Source of the DNA: an uncultured Prevotellaceae bacterium
GTDB taxonomy: Bacteria; Bacteroidota; Bacteroidia; Bacteroidales; Bacteroidaceae
Reading direction: 5' to 3'
Assembly: GCA_900315565.1 (NCBI GenBank)
Contig: OMZS01000014.1
Location: 95,025-159,024, forward strand
Length of the DNA stretch: 64,000 nucleotides
The notes under the pieces were generated by a model. It did no database searches. It worked only from the letters and a program-made list of their open reading frames with translations, and was not told the DNA's origin. Below, in pieces: positions 1 to 8,519 of the stretch (position 1 is the stretch's first letter; every line of letters begins with the position of its first letter). A program made the translations under genes and the position numbers.

Positions 1-905
1 GGCATCTTGTAGCAAACCACCTGAGGCACGCGGAAAAGGGCCGTTTCGAGTGTGGCGGTGCCGCTGGTGACGAGGGCTGCCGTGGCTTGGCTGAGCAGCT
101 GGAACGTCTGGTTTTGTACCATGCGCACGTTGTAGCCGCGTAGGAACGGCTCGTAGAACGATGGCTCGATGGAGGGTGCGCCCGCCACCACCAGCTCGTA
201 ATCGTTGAACGCCGAGGCTGCCTGAAGCATGGCGGGCAGGTTGTCTTTGATTTCCTGGCGGCGGCTGCCGGCAAGCAGGGCGATAGTGTTAGTTCTTTGA
301 ACTTTGAACTTTGAACTTTGAACTTGATGGTTCGAATCCTTATCTGCGGAATCTGTGGAATCTACGGAATCTGTGGTTGAGTTTTGGGCTTTAAACTCGC
401 GCACCTCGTCGGCAGTCGGGTTGCCCACGTAGTGGATGGGGTAGTGGTGTTTTTGCTCGAAGAAAGGCACTTCGAAGGGCAGAATGGAGAACAACTGGTC
501 CACGTCGCGCCGGATGTTCTTGATGCGGTACTCCTTCCATGCCCAAATCTTTGGCGAGATGTAGTAGTAAACGGGTATGCTGGTGTGCGCATGCACATAT
601 TTGGCAATGTTGAGGTTGAATCCCGGATAATCTACCAAAATCACCACGTCGGGCTGCCACGCCACTATGTCCTGCTTGCATTGGCGCATGTTGCGCAGGA
701 TGGTGGGCAGGTGGAGCAGCACGGGAATAAAGCCCATGTAGGCCAGGTCGCGGTAGTGGCGCACCAAGGTACCGCCCTCGGCAGCCATCAGGTCGCCTCC
801 GAAGAAGCGGAACTCGGCACCGGGGTCTTCGTTCTTCAGCGCACGCATCAGATGAGAAGCGTGCAGGTCGCCGCTGGCTTCGCCGACAATCAGATAGTAT
901 CTCAT
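1..905 (-). CDS. lpxB: Lipid-A-disaccharide synthase, C-terminus cut by window edge
   Basis: LpxB joins UDP-2,3-diacylglucosamine and lipid X into the lipid A disaccharide at the inner membrane. The protein begins MRYYLIVGEASGDLHASHL, with the glycine-rich N-terminal motif typical of LpxB, followed by the conserved FFGGDLM, DYPGFN, YYISPKIWAWK and VGNPTADEV segments, and LLAGSRRQEI in the second Rossmann half. The frame is open to base 1, so the last part of the protein lies outside the window. ATG at 905 is the natural start. It lies 94 bases downstream of surE on the same strand, a pairing common in Bacteroidales. Oddly, about 28 low-complexity residues (roughly 175-202, rich in S, T, D, Q and K) sit between NPTADEV and LLAGSR, where other LpxB proteins have a short linker. 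Family assignment is secure. Confidence 0.93.
   Translation of the reverse strand, partial: MRYYLIVGEASGDLHASHLMRALKNEDPGAEFRFFGGDLMAAEGGTLVRHYRDLAYMGFIPVLLHLPTILRNMRQCKQDIVAWQPDVVILVDYPGFNLNIAKYVHAHTSIPVYYYISPKIWAWKEYRIKNIRRDVDQLFSILPFEVPFFEQKHHYPIHYVGNPTADEVREFKAQNSTTDSVDSTDSADKDSNHQVQSSKFKVQRTNTIALLAGSRRQEIKDNLPAMLQAASAFNDYELVVAGAPSIEPSFYEPFLRGYNVRMVQNQTFQLLSQATAALVTSGTATLETALFRVPQVVCYKM
298..383. repeat. In-frame simple-repeat insertion inside lpxB
   Basis: This stretch is built from ACTTTGA heptamers (three in a row near 300-325) and GGAATCTGT/GGAATCTAC units (near 348-378). It reads through lpxB without a stop and encodes a hydrophilic S/T/D/Q/K linker. The heptamer type resembles the short repeats found between genes elsewhere in the window. 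Confidence 0.7.
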
Positions 906-910
906 GCTTT

Positions 911-993
911 GACAGTTAGACGGTTTGACAGAGAGAGGTTTTTTGACAGAGAGACAAAGAGATTTTCTTTTATTCGACAGAGAGACAAATAGA
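911..993. repeat. GACAGAGAGA direct repeats between surE and lpxB
   Basis: Three copies of GACAGAGAGA begin at 927, 945 and 976, with a weaker GACAG at 911. They fill nearly the whole gap between the surE stop and the lpxB start. No function is evident, and no terminator or promoter motif is seen here. Confidence 0.7.
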
Positions 994-999
994 CGTATT

Positions 1000-1767
1000 T
1001 TACTCCTCCCAATCCTTCATTTTCTTTATCATTTCATAGTCGGTGACATCCATTTTGGTGGGTATAATGGCCACGTAATGGTGGTTGAGCGCCCATTGGT
1101 CGGTATCCTCGGCATCGGGCTCGTCGTTGTGGTATTCACCTATCATCCAATAGTAGTTGTAGCCCCGGCCGTGGTGGCGCTTGTCCACCTCGTTAATCCA
1201 CCGGCCAAAGGTCATGCGGCACAGGCGAACGCCCAGAAAGTCCTTGCCCTTAGGGAAATTCACGTTCAGACACACGCCCTTGGGCAGACCCTCGGCCAGC
1301 ACACGGCTCACCATGCGCTGCACGTAGGGCGTCAGCGGCGAGAGGTCGGCCTGCTCGTTGTAGTCGCAGCTCGAGAAGGCCACCGAGGGAATATATTTCA
1401 TGCAGCCCTCCATGGCCACGCCCATGGTGCCGCTGTAATGATTGTTTACCGTAGAATTATCGCCGTGGTTAATGCCTCCGATGACCATGTCGGGCAGCCG
1501 TCCGTCGAGAATCTGGTCGATAGCCAGCTTCACACAGTCAACAGGTGTGCCGCTGCAACGCCATACCTCAACGCCGGGCTCACGGCTCACAGGCTCCAGA
1601 CGCAGCGGCGAGGCAGCCGAGAAGGCACACGAATAGCCGCTGCGGGGACCGTCGGGGGCGCACACCAGCAAATCTACGTCCAGGGGGCGCAGCATGTCAA
1701 TCAGACAACGCACACCACGGGCCTCGTAGCCGTCGTCGTTAGAAATCAATAACAAGGGTTTGTTCAT
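1000..1767 (-). CDS. surE: 5'/3'-nucleotidase SurE
   Basis: SurE is a metal-dependent phosphatase of nucleoside monophosphates in the cytoplasm. The 255 residues match the usual length. The N-terminal NDDG at residues 10-13 supplies the metal-binding aspartates, Ser43 lies in APDGPRSG, and Asn100 lies in GGINHGDN, the other conserved metal-site segment. The start at 1767 puts the hydrophobic first beta strand (PLLLISNDDG) at the right distance. A TAnnTTTG promoter motif lies about 20 bases upstream on the same strand. The gene is divergent from parA and precedes lpxB. Confidence 0.95.
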   Translation of the reverse strand: MNKPLLLISNDDGYEARGVRCLIDMLRPLDVDLLVCAPDGPRSGYSCAFSAASPLRLEPVSREPGVEVWRCSGTPVDCVKLAIDQILDGRLPDMVIGGINHGDNSTVNNHYSGTMGVAMEGCMKYIPSVAFSSCDYNEQADLSPLTPYVQRMVSRVLAEGLPKGVCLNVNFPKGKDFLGVRLCRMTFGRWINEVDKRHHGRGYNYYWMIGEYHNDEPDAEDTDQWALNHHYVAIIPTKMDVTDYEMIKKMKDWEE

Positions 1768-1787
1768 AATCTAAAAAATCTTGGGCG

Positions 1788-1795
1788 CAAAAATA
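1788..1795 (-). promoter_or_regulatory. Putative -7 box for surE
   Basis: Read on the minus strand this is TATTTTTG, matching the Bacteroidetes -7 consensus TAnnTTTG, about 20 bases before the surE start. No clear -33 TTTG is visible. Confidence 0.5.
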
Positions 1796-1938
1796 CAAAA
1801 AATATTCCACCCGCCCGTCATCCGAAGCACTGTTTTTGAGATGTGAAAGGTAATAATCGCAAAAAAGAGGCTTTCGAAACGTGAAAAAAGCCGCTGAGGT
1901 GTTATTATTTCATCGTTTCTGTTAAAAGTGCGCCCGTA

Positions 1939-1972
1939 TTTGCTGAGAAACGAAAAAAAAGTAGTATCTTTG
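1939..1972 (+). promoter_or_regulatory. Putative parA promoter
   Basis: TTTG at 1939-1942 and TATCTTTG at 1965-1972 match the Bacteroidetes -33/-7 elements. The spacer is 22 bases, slightly longer than the usual 19-21. The parA start follows 31 bases later. Confidence 0.6.
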
Positions 1973-2003
1973 CACTCTAATTTGTATATTAAGGTATTTA
2001 GAA

Positions 2004-2768
2004 ATGGCAAAAATCATTGCATTAGCAAACCAAAAAGGCGGCGTGGGCAAGACAACCACAACCATCAACTTGGCCGCCTCGCTGGCCACACTCGAGAAAA
2101 ACGTACTGGTGGTAGATGCCGACCCGCAGGCCAATGCCTCGAGCGGACTGGGTGTGGACATCAAGGAGGTGGACTGTTCGCTCTATGAGTGCATCATCAA
2201 CCACGCTGACGTGCGCGACGCCATCTACACCACCGACATCGACGGGCTGGACATCATTCCGAGCCACATCGACCTGGTGGGCGCAGAAATAGAAATGCTC
2301 AACTTGGATAACCGCGAAAAAGTAATCAAAAACCTGCTCGAGCCTATCAGCGACGAGTACGACTATATCCTCATCGACTGTTCGCCCTCGCTGGGCCTCA
2401 TTACGGTGAACTCGCTCACAGCGGCCGACTCGGTCATTATTCCTGTGCAATGCGAGTACTTCGCCCTGGAGGGCATCAGCAAACTGCTCAACACCATCAA
2501 AATCATCAAGAGCAAGCTCAATCCGAGACTCGAGATAGAGGGCTTCCTGCTCACTATGTACGACTCGCGCCTGCGTCTGGCCAACCAGATTTACGACGAG
2601 GTGAAGCGCCACTTCCAGGAGTTGGTGTTCAAGACCGTCATCCAGCGCAACGTGAAACTCTCTGAAAGCCCCAGCCACGGCTTGCCCGTGATTCTATACG
2701 ATGCCGACTCTACCGGCTCGAAAAACCATCTGGCTCTGGCCAAGGAGATTATCAACAAGAACAAGTAG
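2004..2768 (+). CDS. parA: Chromosome-partitioning ATPase ParA (Soj family)
   Basis: ParA is a deviant Walker ATPase that positions replicated origins together with ParB. The 254-residue protein shows the deviant Walker A motif KGGVGKTTT at residues 11-19, the A' segment VVDADPQANAS near 37-47, and the Walker B-like YILIDCSPSLG near 121-131. Length and order are typical of chromosomal ParA. The start at 2004 is supported by the invariant N-terminus MAKIIALANQKGG. It is followed by parB after a 76-base gap holding only simple repeats, so the two are probably one operon. Confidence 0.95.
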   Translation: MAKIIALANQKGGVGKTTTTINLAASLATLEKNVLVVDADPQANASSGLGVDIKEVDCSLYECIINHADVRDAIYTTDIDGLDIIPSHIDLVGAEIEMLNLDNREKVIKNLLEPISDEYDYILIDCSPSLGLITVNSLTAADSVIIPVQCEYFALEGISKLLNTIKIIKSKLNPRLEIEGFLLTMYDSRLRLANQIYDEVKRHFQELVFKTVIQRNVKLSESPSHGLPVILYDADSTGSKNHLALAKEIINKNK

Positions 2769-2772
2769 GGGA

Positions 2773-2821
2773 GAGTCTTGAGTTAGGAGTTAGGAGTTGA
2801 GAGTTAGGAGTTAGGAGTTTT
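2773..2821. repeat. GTTAGGAGTTAGGAG repeat between parA and parB
   Basis: Near-tandem GTTAGGA/GTTGAGA heptamers fill this gap. The same family recurs near 38577 and as a long hairpin at 53107-53183. Confidence 0.65.
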
Positions 2822-2844
2822 AGAGAAAAGGAGAAAAAGGAATT

Positions 2845-3765
2845 ATGGCTGTTAAAAAGAAATTCAGCAAAACCGCACTGGGCCGCGGACTCGACGAAAT
2901 AGGCGAGGGCCGTGGACTCGACGCACTTATCGACACATCGAACGTTAGGACGCAAGGCAGCTCAACCATCAGCGAGATTGCCATCGACCAGATAGAGGCC
3001 AACCCTAACCAGCCGCGCCGCGAGTTCGACCCTACGGCCATGCAGGAACTGGCCAACAGCATTGGCCAGCTGGGCATTGTGCAGCCCATCACGCTCAGGC
3101 AGGTGGCCGACAACCGCTACCAGATAGTTGCCGGAGAGCGCCGTTGGCGGGCCTCGCAAATGGCCGGACTGACCACCATACCTGCTTACATCAAGACCAT
3201 CAACGACGAGAACATCATGGAGATGGCTCTGGTGGAGAACATTCAGCGCGAGGACCTCAACGCCATAGAAATAGCGCTGGCCTACCAGCAGCTGATGGAG
3301 AAAAGCGGCATGACGCAGGAGAAAATGTCGGAGCGGGTGGGAAAAAGCCGATCGGCGGTGACCAACTACCTGCGCCTGCTCAAACTGCCCGCACAGGTGC
3401 AGATGGCCCTGCAGAAGAAAGAGATTGACATGGGCCACGCCCGTGCGCTGCTGGCCATCGACAGCCCCTCGCTGCAAATCAAACTGTTCAGGGAGATTCA
3501 GAAAAACAATTACTCGGTGCGCAAGGTGGAGGAAATGGTGCAGATGCTCAAAAACGGAAGCGACGTGGAGGCTGGCAAGAAAAAAATAGCCGCCAAGAGT
3601 CAGCTGCCCGAGGAGTTTACTGCGCTACGAAACCATCTCTCTGACTTCTTCCAGACCAAAGTGCAGATGAACTGCACCGCCAAAGGCAAGGGAAAAATCA
3701 CCATCCCCTTTGCTAACGAGGAAGAACTGGAGCGAATCATGAACATATTCGACAAACTAAAGTGA
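2845..3765 (+). CDS. parB: Chromosome-partitioning protein ParB
   Basis: ParB binds parS and spreads along DNA as a CTP-dependent clamp, working with ParA. The 306-residue protein has the N-terminal ParB/sulfiredoxin fold with PNQPRR (54-59) and the nucleotide-binding GERRWRAS (97-104). ENIQREDLN follows (131-139), then a helix-turn-helix around 155-178 (MTQEKMSERVGKSRSAVTNYLRL), and a C-terminal dimer region. The N-terminus carries GRGLD twice (residues 13-17 and 22-26); the second copy reads on as GRGLDALI, the segment seen once at the N-terminus of many ParB proteins. The gene overlaps the next start codon by four bases. Confidence 0.95.
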   Translation: MAVKKKFSKTALGRGLDEIGEGRGLDALIDTSNVRTQGSSTISEIAIDQIEANPNQPRREFDPTAMQELANSIGQLGIVQPITLRQVADNRYQIVAGERRWRASQMAGLTTIPAYIKTINDENIMEMALVENIQREDLNAIEIALAYQQLMEKSGMTQEKMSERVGKSRSAVTNYLRLLKLPAQVQMALQKKEIDMGHARALLAIDSPSLQIKLFREIQKNNYSVRKVEEMVQMLKNGSDVEAGKKKIAAKSQLPEEFTALRNHLSDFFQTKVQMNCTAKGKGKITIPFANEEELERIMNIFDKLK

Positions 3766-4625
3766 AAACCCGTCAACCCAACATATTGCGACAAGTGCTC
3801 ACCCTGTGCATAGGCTTGCTTATAGGTTTCTGCGTGCAGGCCTCGGCTGCTTCGTGGCCCGGAGAGGCTTTTGCGTGTAGGGAGCTCCAGGCAATGACCG
3901 ACACGGCCAAGCTGGCACCGCCCTTCGACGAGGTGATGCCGTCGCGCGACAGCCTGTTCATTGCCGACGACATCATTGATTTCGAACCCGACGAAGATGC
4001 GCCCAAGGCCAAGAAACGCAAAAGGAGCAAAGCCGACAAGATGCTGAAGGCCGGTGCCGACACCACCAAGGTGAAAAAGCTGAAACGGGGCATGGAAGGC
4101 TGGAAACCCGACCCCAAGCGCGCCATGTGGCTGGCCATCGTGATACCCGGCGCAGGGCAGATATACAACGGGAAATACTGGAAACTGCCCATCGTTTATG
4201 GCGGATTCCTGGGGTGCGCCTATGCCATGCGATGGAACAACCAGCAGTACCACGACTACTCGCAGGCTTTCAACGACCTCATGGACGACGACCCCACCAC
4301 GCAGAGCTACAATCAGTTTCTGCACCTGAACAACCGCATCAACGACCAGAACAAGAACCAGTGGTCGAAGATTTTCAAACGCCGTAAAGACTATTACCGC
4401 CGTTACCGCGACATGAGTTTCTTCATCATGGTGGGCGTGTATGCCATCTCCGTCATCGACGCCTACGTCGATGCGTCGCTCGCACAGTTCGACATCTCCG
4501 ACGACCTCAGCCTCAAGGTAGAGCCGACGGTCATTAGCGGAGGAATGGTGGGCAACTCCAACTCGCTGGCCTTGCAAAACCTGCGTTCGGCAGGATTGGG
4601 AGTGCAATGCTCCATTAATTTCTGA
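3762..4625 (+). CDS. DUF5683 domain envelope protein
   Basis: The function is unknown. The 287-residue protein has a signal-peptide-like start (hydrophobic LTLCIGLLIGFCVQASA). A charged K/R-rich region follows (about 80-110), then the DUF5683 core near residues 118-165, with IPGAGQIYNGKYWKLPIVYGGF, and a later membrane segment around FFIMVGVYAISVIDAYVDASL. The start is GTG at 3762, overlapping the parB stop as GTGA, so translation is probably coupled to parB. In Bacteroidetes this family often follows parB, hinting at a link between partitioning and envelope, but that is inference. Confidence 0.8.
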   Translation: MKTRQPNILRQVLTLCIGLLIGFCVQASAASWPGEAFACRELQAMTDTAKLAPPFDEVMPSRDSLFIADDIIDFEPDEDAPKAKKRKRSKADKMLKAGADTTKVKKLKRGMEGWKPDPKRAMWLAIVIPGAGQIYNGKYWKLPIVYGGFLGCAYAMRWNNQQYHDYSQAFNDLMDDDPTTQSYNQFLHLNNRINDQNKNQWSKIFKRRKDYYRRYRDMSFFIMVGVYAISVIDAYVDASLAQFDISDDLSLKVEPTVISGGMVGNSNSLALQNLRSAGLGVQCSINF

Positions 4626-4767
4626 GGTCTCCTGTCTGAGCCTTGCTGTAGTAAATCACCTTTTTATAGATAATAACCACTCGGATTTTTAGGTAGCAAA
4701 CCACTCGAAACCGATGGTAGTTTTTAACCCTCAACACACAAAGAAAATAAAGAACAGACACTTAGAT

Positions 4768-6150
4768 ATGAAGAAAATTTATTTTTTGATTGCCTCGATG
4801 CTTCTGGGCTGCATCGGCACGGCCAATGCCCAAATTACCAACGAGAACGACATTATTGTGACCGACCAGGAAGGTAACCAGGAGGTCATACAGCTGCCCG
4901 AAGGAATGACCATGCCCTTCGACAGCCTCATGATACAATACAACAACAAGGTTTATCTCACACCCGACCCCGACTGCAACTTCAGGGACATCAACCCCAG
5001 CTATCCCAAAGAGGTATATATAGAAAGGTTGCAGAGCCTGCCAAACATCATCGAGATGCCCTACAACGACGAGGTGCAGAAAGTCATCGACCGTTATTCG
5101 GGGCGTTTCCGCCAGAGTGTGAGCACTATTCTGGGAGCTGCCAACTTCTATATGCCCATCTTCGAGCAGGCTCTCGAGGAGTATGGGCTGCCGCTGGAGC
5201 TGAAGTATCTGCCCGTCATCGAGTCGGCTCTCAATCCCAAGGCCGTGTCGAGGGCTGGCGCCACGGGACTCTGGCAGTTTATGCTTTCCACCGGCAAGCA
5301 GTACGGGCTGGAGGTGAACTCGCTGGTTGACGAGCGTTGCGACCCCATCAAGGCGTCGTATGCCGCCGCACAGTATCTGAAAGACCTCTATCGTATCTAC
5401 AACGACTGGAACCTGGTGATAGCCGCCTACAACTGCGGCCCCGACAACATCAGCAAGGCCATTCATCGCTCGAACGGCGAAACCGACTACTGGCGCATCT
5501 ATCCCTATCTGCCCAAAGAGACGCGTGGCTATGTGCCGGCATTCATCGCTGCCAACTACATCATGAACTACTATTGCGAGCACAATATTTGTCCTATGCG
5601 CACACGCCTGCCCGCCAAAACCGACACCGTGATGGTGAGCAAGAATGTGCATCTGGAGCAGGTGGCAGCCGTCTGCCACGTTGACCTCGACGTGCTCCGC
5701 GCCCTCAATCCGCAGTACCGCCGCAACATTGTGAATGGTGCCACCAAACTCTCGGTGCTCCGTCTGCCCACACAGGCTGTGAACGTTTTCATCGACAACG
5801 AGGACTCCATCTACCAGTATAATGCCGAACGACTGCTCAGAAACCGTGTGGAAGTGCCCATCGAGGCGGTAGAGGTGGCCTACGTGGCTCCCGAGCGTAC
5901 AAGCCGCTATTCGTCGCGCTCATCGAAGATTGTGGTGCACGACAAGGGGCGCAAGGGCCGTCATGAGCGTGCCGAGCGTCACCGTAAGCATCGCCGCGGC
6001 GACGGTGGAGGACAGAGCGTTACGGTGAAGTCGGGACAGACGCTCTCTGAGATTGCCCGCCGCAACCATACTACTGTTGCAAAACTGAAGAAACTGAACA
6101 AAATAAAAGGCACCACCATACAGAAAGGCAAAAAACTGAAGGTGAAGTAA
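4768..6150 (+). CDS. MltD-type membrane-bound lytic transglycosylase with LysM
   Basis: This enzyme cleaves peptidoglycan glycan strands to 1,6-anhydro ends. I place the start at 4768, because MKKIYFLIASMLLGCIGTANAQ is a good signal peptide; a longer in-frame start at 4714 would bury it. The SLT domain spans about residues 110-260. It has the catalytic glutamate in YLPVIESALNP (Glu152 from this start), then ATGLWQFM and AAYNCGP, all hallmarks of family 1D. A basic linker (RKGRHERAERHRKHRRG) leads to one C-terminal LysM of about 43 residues that binds peptidoglycan. About 460 residues is usual for Bacteroidales MltD. It sits between the DUF5683 gene and rel on the same strand. Confidence 0.9.
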   Translation: MKKIYFLIASMLLGCIGTANAQITNENDIIVTDQEGNQEVIQLPEGMTMPFDSLMIQYNNKVYLTPDPDCNFRDINPSYPKEVYIERLQSLPNIIEMPYNDEVQKVIDRYSGRFRQSVSTILGAANFYMPIFEQALEEYGLPLELKYLPVIESALNPKAVSRAGATGLWQFMLSTGKQYGLEVNSLVDERCDPIKASYAAAQYLKDLYRIYNDWNLVIAAYNCGPDNISKAIHRSNGETDYWRIYPYLPKETRGYVPAFIAANYIMNYYCEHNICPMRTRLPAKTDTVMVSKNVHLEQVAAVCHVDLDVLRALNPQYRRNIVNGATKLSVLRLPTQAVNVFIDNEDSIYQYNAERLLRNRVEVPIEAVEVAYVAPERTSRYSSRSSKIVVHDKGRKGRHERAERHRKHRRGDGGGQSVTVKSGQTLSEIARRNHTTVAKLKKLNKIKGTTIQKGKKLKVK

Positions 6151-6182
6151 ACTGACGTTCAAAGCTGAAAGGAGAAACAGCT

Positions 6183-8477
6183 ATGGAAGACACTAACCAA
6201 AACAACAAGGAGAAAGACCGCGAGCTGGCCGAAGACCAGCTCGTGGACGATGCTTTCCAGCACTTACTCGAAACGTATATCTCCTCGCGCCACCGAAAGA
6301 AAGTTGACATTATCACCAAGGCGTTCAACTTTGCGCGACAGGCTCACAAAGGCGTGAGGCGCCTCTCGGGCGAGCCCTACATCATGCACCCCATTGCCGT
6401 GGCACAGATTGCCAGCGAGGAAATGGGGCTTGGTTCCACCAGCATCTGCTCGGCGCTGCTTCACGATGTGGTGGAGGACACCGACTACACCGTAGAGGAC
6501 ATCGCCAACATCTTTGGCAACAAGATTGCCCAGATTGTAGATGGGCTCACCAAAATCTCGGGTGGCATCTTCGGCGACCAGGCTTCGGCACAGGCAGAAA
6601 ACTTCAAGAAACTGCTGCTCACCATGAGTGATGACATTCGCGTGATTCTGATTAAAATCTGCGACCGTCTGCACAATATGCGCACCCTGGAGAGCCAGCC
6701 CGCCAACAAGCAATATAAGATTGCCGGCGAAACACTCTATATCTATGCCCCGTTGGCCAACCGATTGGGACTCAATAAGATAAAAACCGAGTTGGAGAAT
6801 CTCAGCTTCCGTTTCGAGCACCCCGAGGAGTTTGCCAGCATACAAAAGAAACTGGCCTCTACCCAGGCTTCGCGCGACGAGCTGTTCGACCAGTTTACCA
6901 GCCCCATACGCGAGGCGCTCGACAAGATGGGCGTGAAGTACGAGCTCAAGATGCGCGTGAAGAGTCCCTTCTCCATCTGGAACAAGATGCAGAACAAACA
7001 CGTCACCTTTGAGGAAATCTACGACATCCTGGCCGTGCGCATCATCTTCATTCCTAAGCAGCGCGAAGACGAAATCAACGAGTGCTTCAATATCTACGTG
7101 GCCATCAGCAAAATCTATAAGAGCCACCCCGACCGTCTGCGCGACTGGCTCAACCATCCCAAGGCCAACGGCTACCAGGCTCTGCATGTCACGCTCATGT
7201 CGAAGCAGGGGCGCTGGATCGAGGTGCAGATACGCTCCGACAAGATGGACGAGATAGCTGAGCAGGGTTTTGCCGCCCACTGGAAATACAAGGAGGGCGA
7301 CGACGGCGAGAGCGAGATTGCTGAGGACGACCTCGAACTGAATGAGTGGCTCGCCACCATCAAGGAAATCCTCGACGATCCGCAGCCCGACGCCATGGAC
7401 TTTCTCGACGCCATCAAGCTCAATCTCTTTGCCAGCGAAATATTCGTGTTCACGCCCAAGGGCGAAATCAAAACCATGCCGGCAGGCTGTACCGCGCTCG
7501 ACTTTGCCTTCCAGATTCACACCTTCCTGGGCAGCCATTGCATCGGAGCCAAGGTCAACCACAAGCTGGTGCCCCTGAGCCACCGTCTGGAAAGCGGTGA
7601 CCAGGTGGAAATTCTCACCTCCAAATCGCAGCATGTGCAGCCCTCGTGGGTGAACTTCGTATCTACGGCCAAGGCAAAATCCAAGATTCAGTCCATTCTG
7701 CGCCGCAACGGGCGCATCGTGCAAAAGCGCGGCGAAGAAATCCTCAACGAGTTTCTGCAGCGAAACAACATGGAGCTTACCACCTCGGTGCTCGACAAAC
7801 TGTGCGAATACCACGAGGTGGCCAAGCACGAGAACCTCTTCTTGGCGTTGGGCGAAAAGAAAATCATTCTGGGTGACAAAGACCTCGACGAACTTCTCGG
7901 CAAGAAGAAAACCGCCAGCAGCAGCGGATGGCGCAGGCTGGTGCCCTTCCTTGGCAAGGACAAGAAAAAAGAGAAAACCAGCCAGGGACTCTCTCCCGAA
8001 GGCCTCTTCACCGTGGGTGAGGGTTTCAACAAGAAGAAGCCCATCATCATCAACGAACTCAACATCCAACAATACATCTTCAAAAACTGCTGCCACCCCA
8101 TTCCTGGTGATGACGTGCTCGGATTCATCGACGGCAAAAACCACATCGAAGTACACAAGCGCGACTGCACCGTGGCCTCCAAGCTCAAGTCGAGCTACGG
8201 CAACCGCATTCTCGATGCCAAATGGGACATGCACCGCCAGCTGTTCTTCGATGCCACCATCGAGATACGAGGCATCGACCGCATCGGCATGCTCAGAGAT
8301 GTGGCCGAGGTGCTCACCGACCAGCTCAACCTCAATATCCACCGCATCACCATCAGCACCGACGAGGGCATTTTCGACGGCAACATAGAGCTGCGCGTTC
8401 ACGACCGCGACAACGTGAAGCTTATTGTTGAAAAGCTGAAGGACATCGACGGAATGAAAGAGGTGAAGGATAGATAA
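6183..8477 (+). CDS. rel: Bifunctional (p)ppGpp synthetase/hydrolase (RelA/SpoT family)
   Basis: This protein makes and degrades (p)ppGpp, the stringent-response alarmone. In order the 764 residues show an HD hydrolase domain with H55, H69 and HDVVEDT (94-100), so hydrolysis should be intact. A synthetase domain follows, with KMRVKSPFSIWNKM, YDILAVRIIF and the conserved NGYQALH and EVQIRS. A TGS domain begins near IFVFTPKGEIKTMPAG, a conserved Cys region (KNCCHPIPGDDVLGF) comes next, and a C-terminal ACT domain ends the chain. Both catalytic halves look complete. It starts 32 bases after the transglycosylase stop, preceded by GAAAGGAGA, a plausible ribosome-binding site. Confidence 0.94.
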   Translation: MEDTNQNNKEKDRELAEDQLVDDAFQHLLETYISSRHRKKVDIITKAFNFARQAHKGVRRLSGEPYIMHPIAVAQIASEEMGLGSTSICSALLHDVVEDTDYTVEDIANIFGNKIAQIVDGLTKISGGIFGDQASAQAENFKKLLLTMSDDIRVILIKICDRLHNMRTLESQPANKQYKIAGETLYIYAPLANRLGLNKIKTELENLSFRFEHPEEFASIQKKLASTQASRDELFDQFTSPIREALDKMGVKYELKMRVKSPFSIWNKMQNKHVTFEEIYDILAVRIIFIPKQREDEINECFNIYVAISKIYKSHPDRLRDWLNHPKANGYQALHVTLMSKQGRWIEVQIRSDKMDEIAEQGFAAHWKYKEGDDGESEIAEDDLELNEWLATIKEILDDPQPDAMDFLDAIKLNLFASEIFVFTPKGEIKTMPAGCTALDFAFQIHTFLGSHCIGAKVNHKLVPLSHRLESGDQVEILTSKSQHVQPSWVNFVSTAKAKSKIQSILRRNGRIVQKRGEEILNEFLQRNNMELTTSVLDKLCEYHEVAKHENLFLALGEKKIILGDKDLDELLGKKKTASSSGWRRLVPFLGKDKKKEKTSQGLSPEGLFTVGEGFNKKKPIIINELNIQQYIFKNCCHPIPGDDVLGFIDGKNHIEVHKRDCTVASKLKSSYGNRILDAKWDMHRQLFFDATIEIRGIDRIGMLRDVAEVLTDQLNLNIHRITISTDEGIFDGNIELRVHDRDNVKLIVEKLKDIDGMKEVKDR

Positions 8478-8519
8478 CGGTTAACAGTTTACAGTTCAAA
8501 GATTAATGTTTAAAGTTTC

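Noticed and set aside
6264-8402. 712-codon minus-strand frame opposite rel
   Set aside because: Shadow of the rel gene caused by its GC-rich codon use; hydrophobic V/L/H-rich product without a family.
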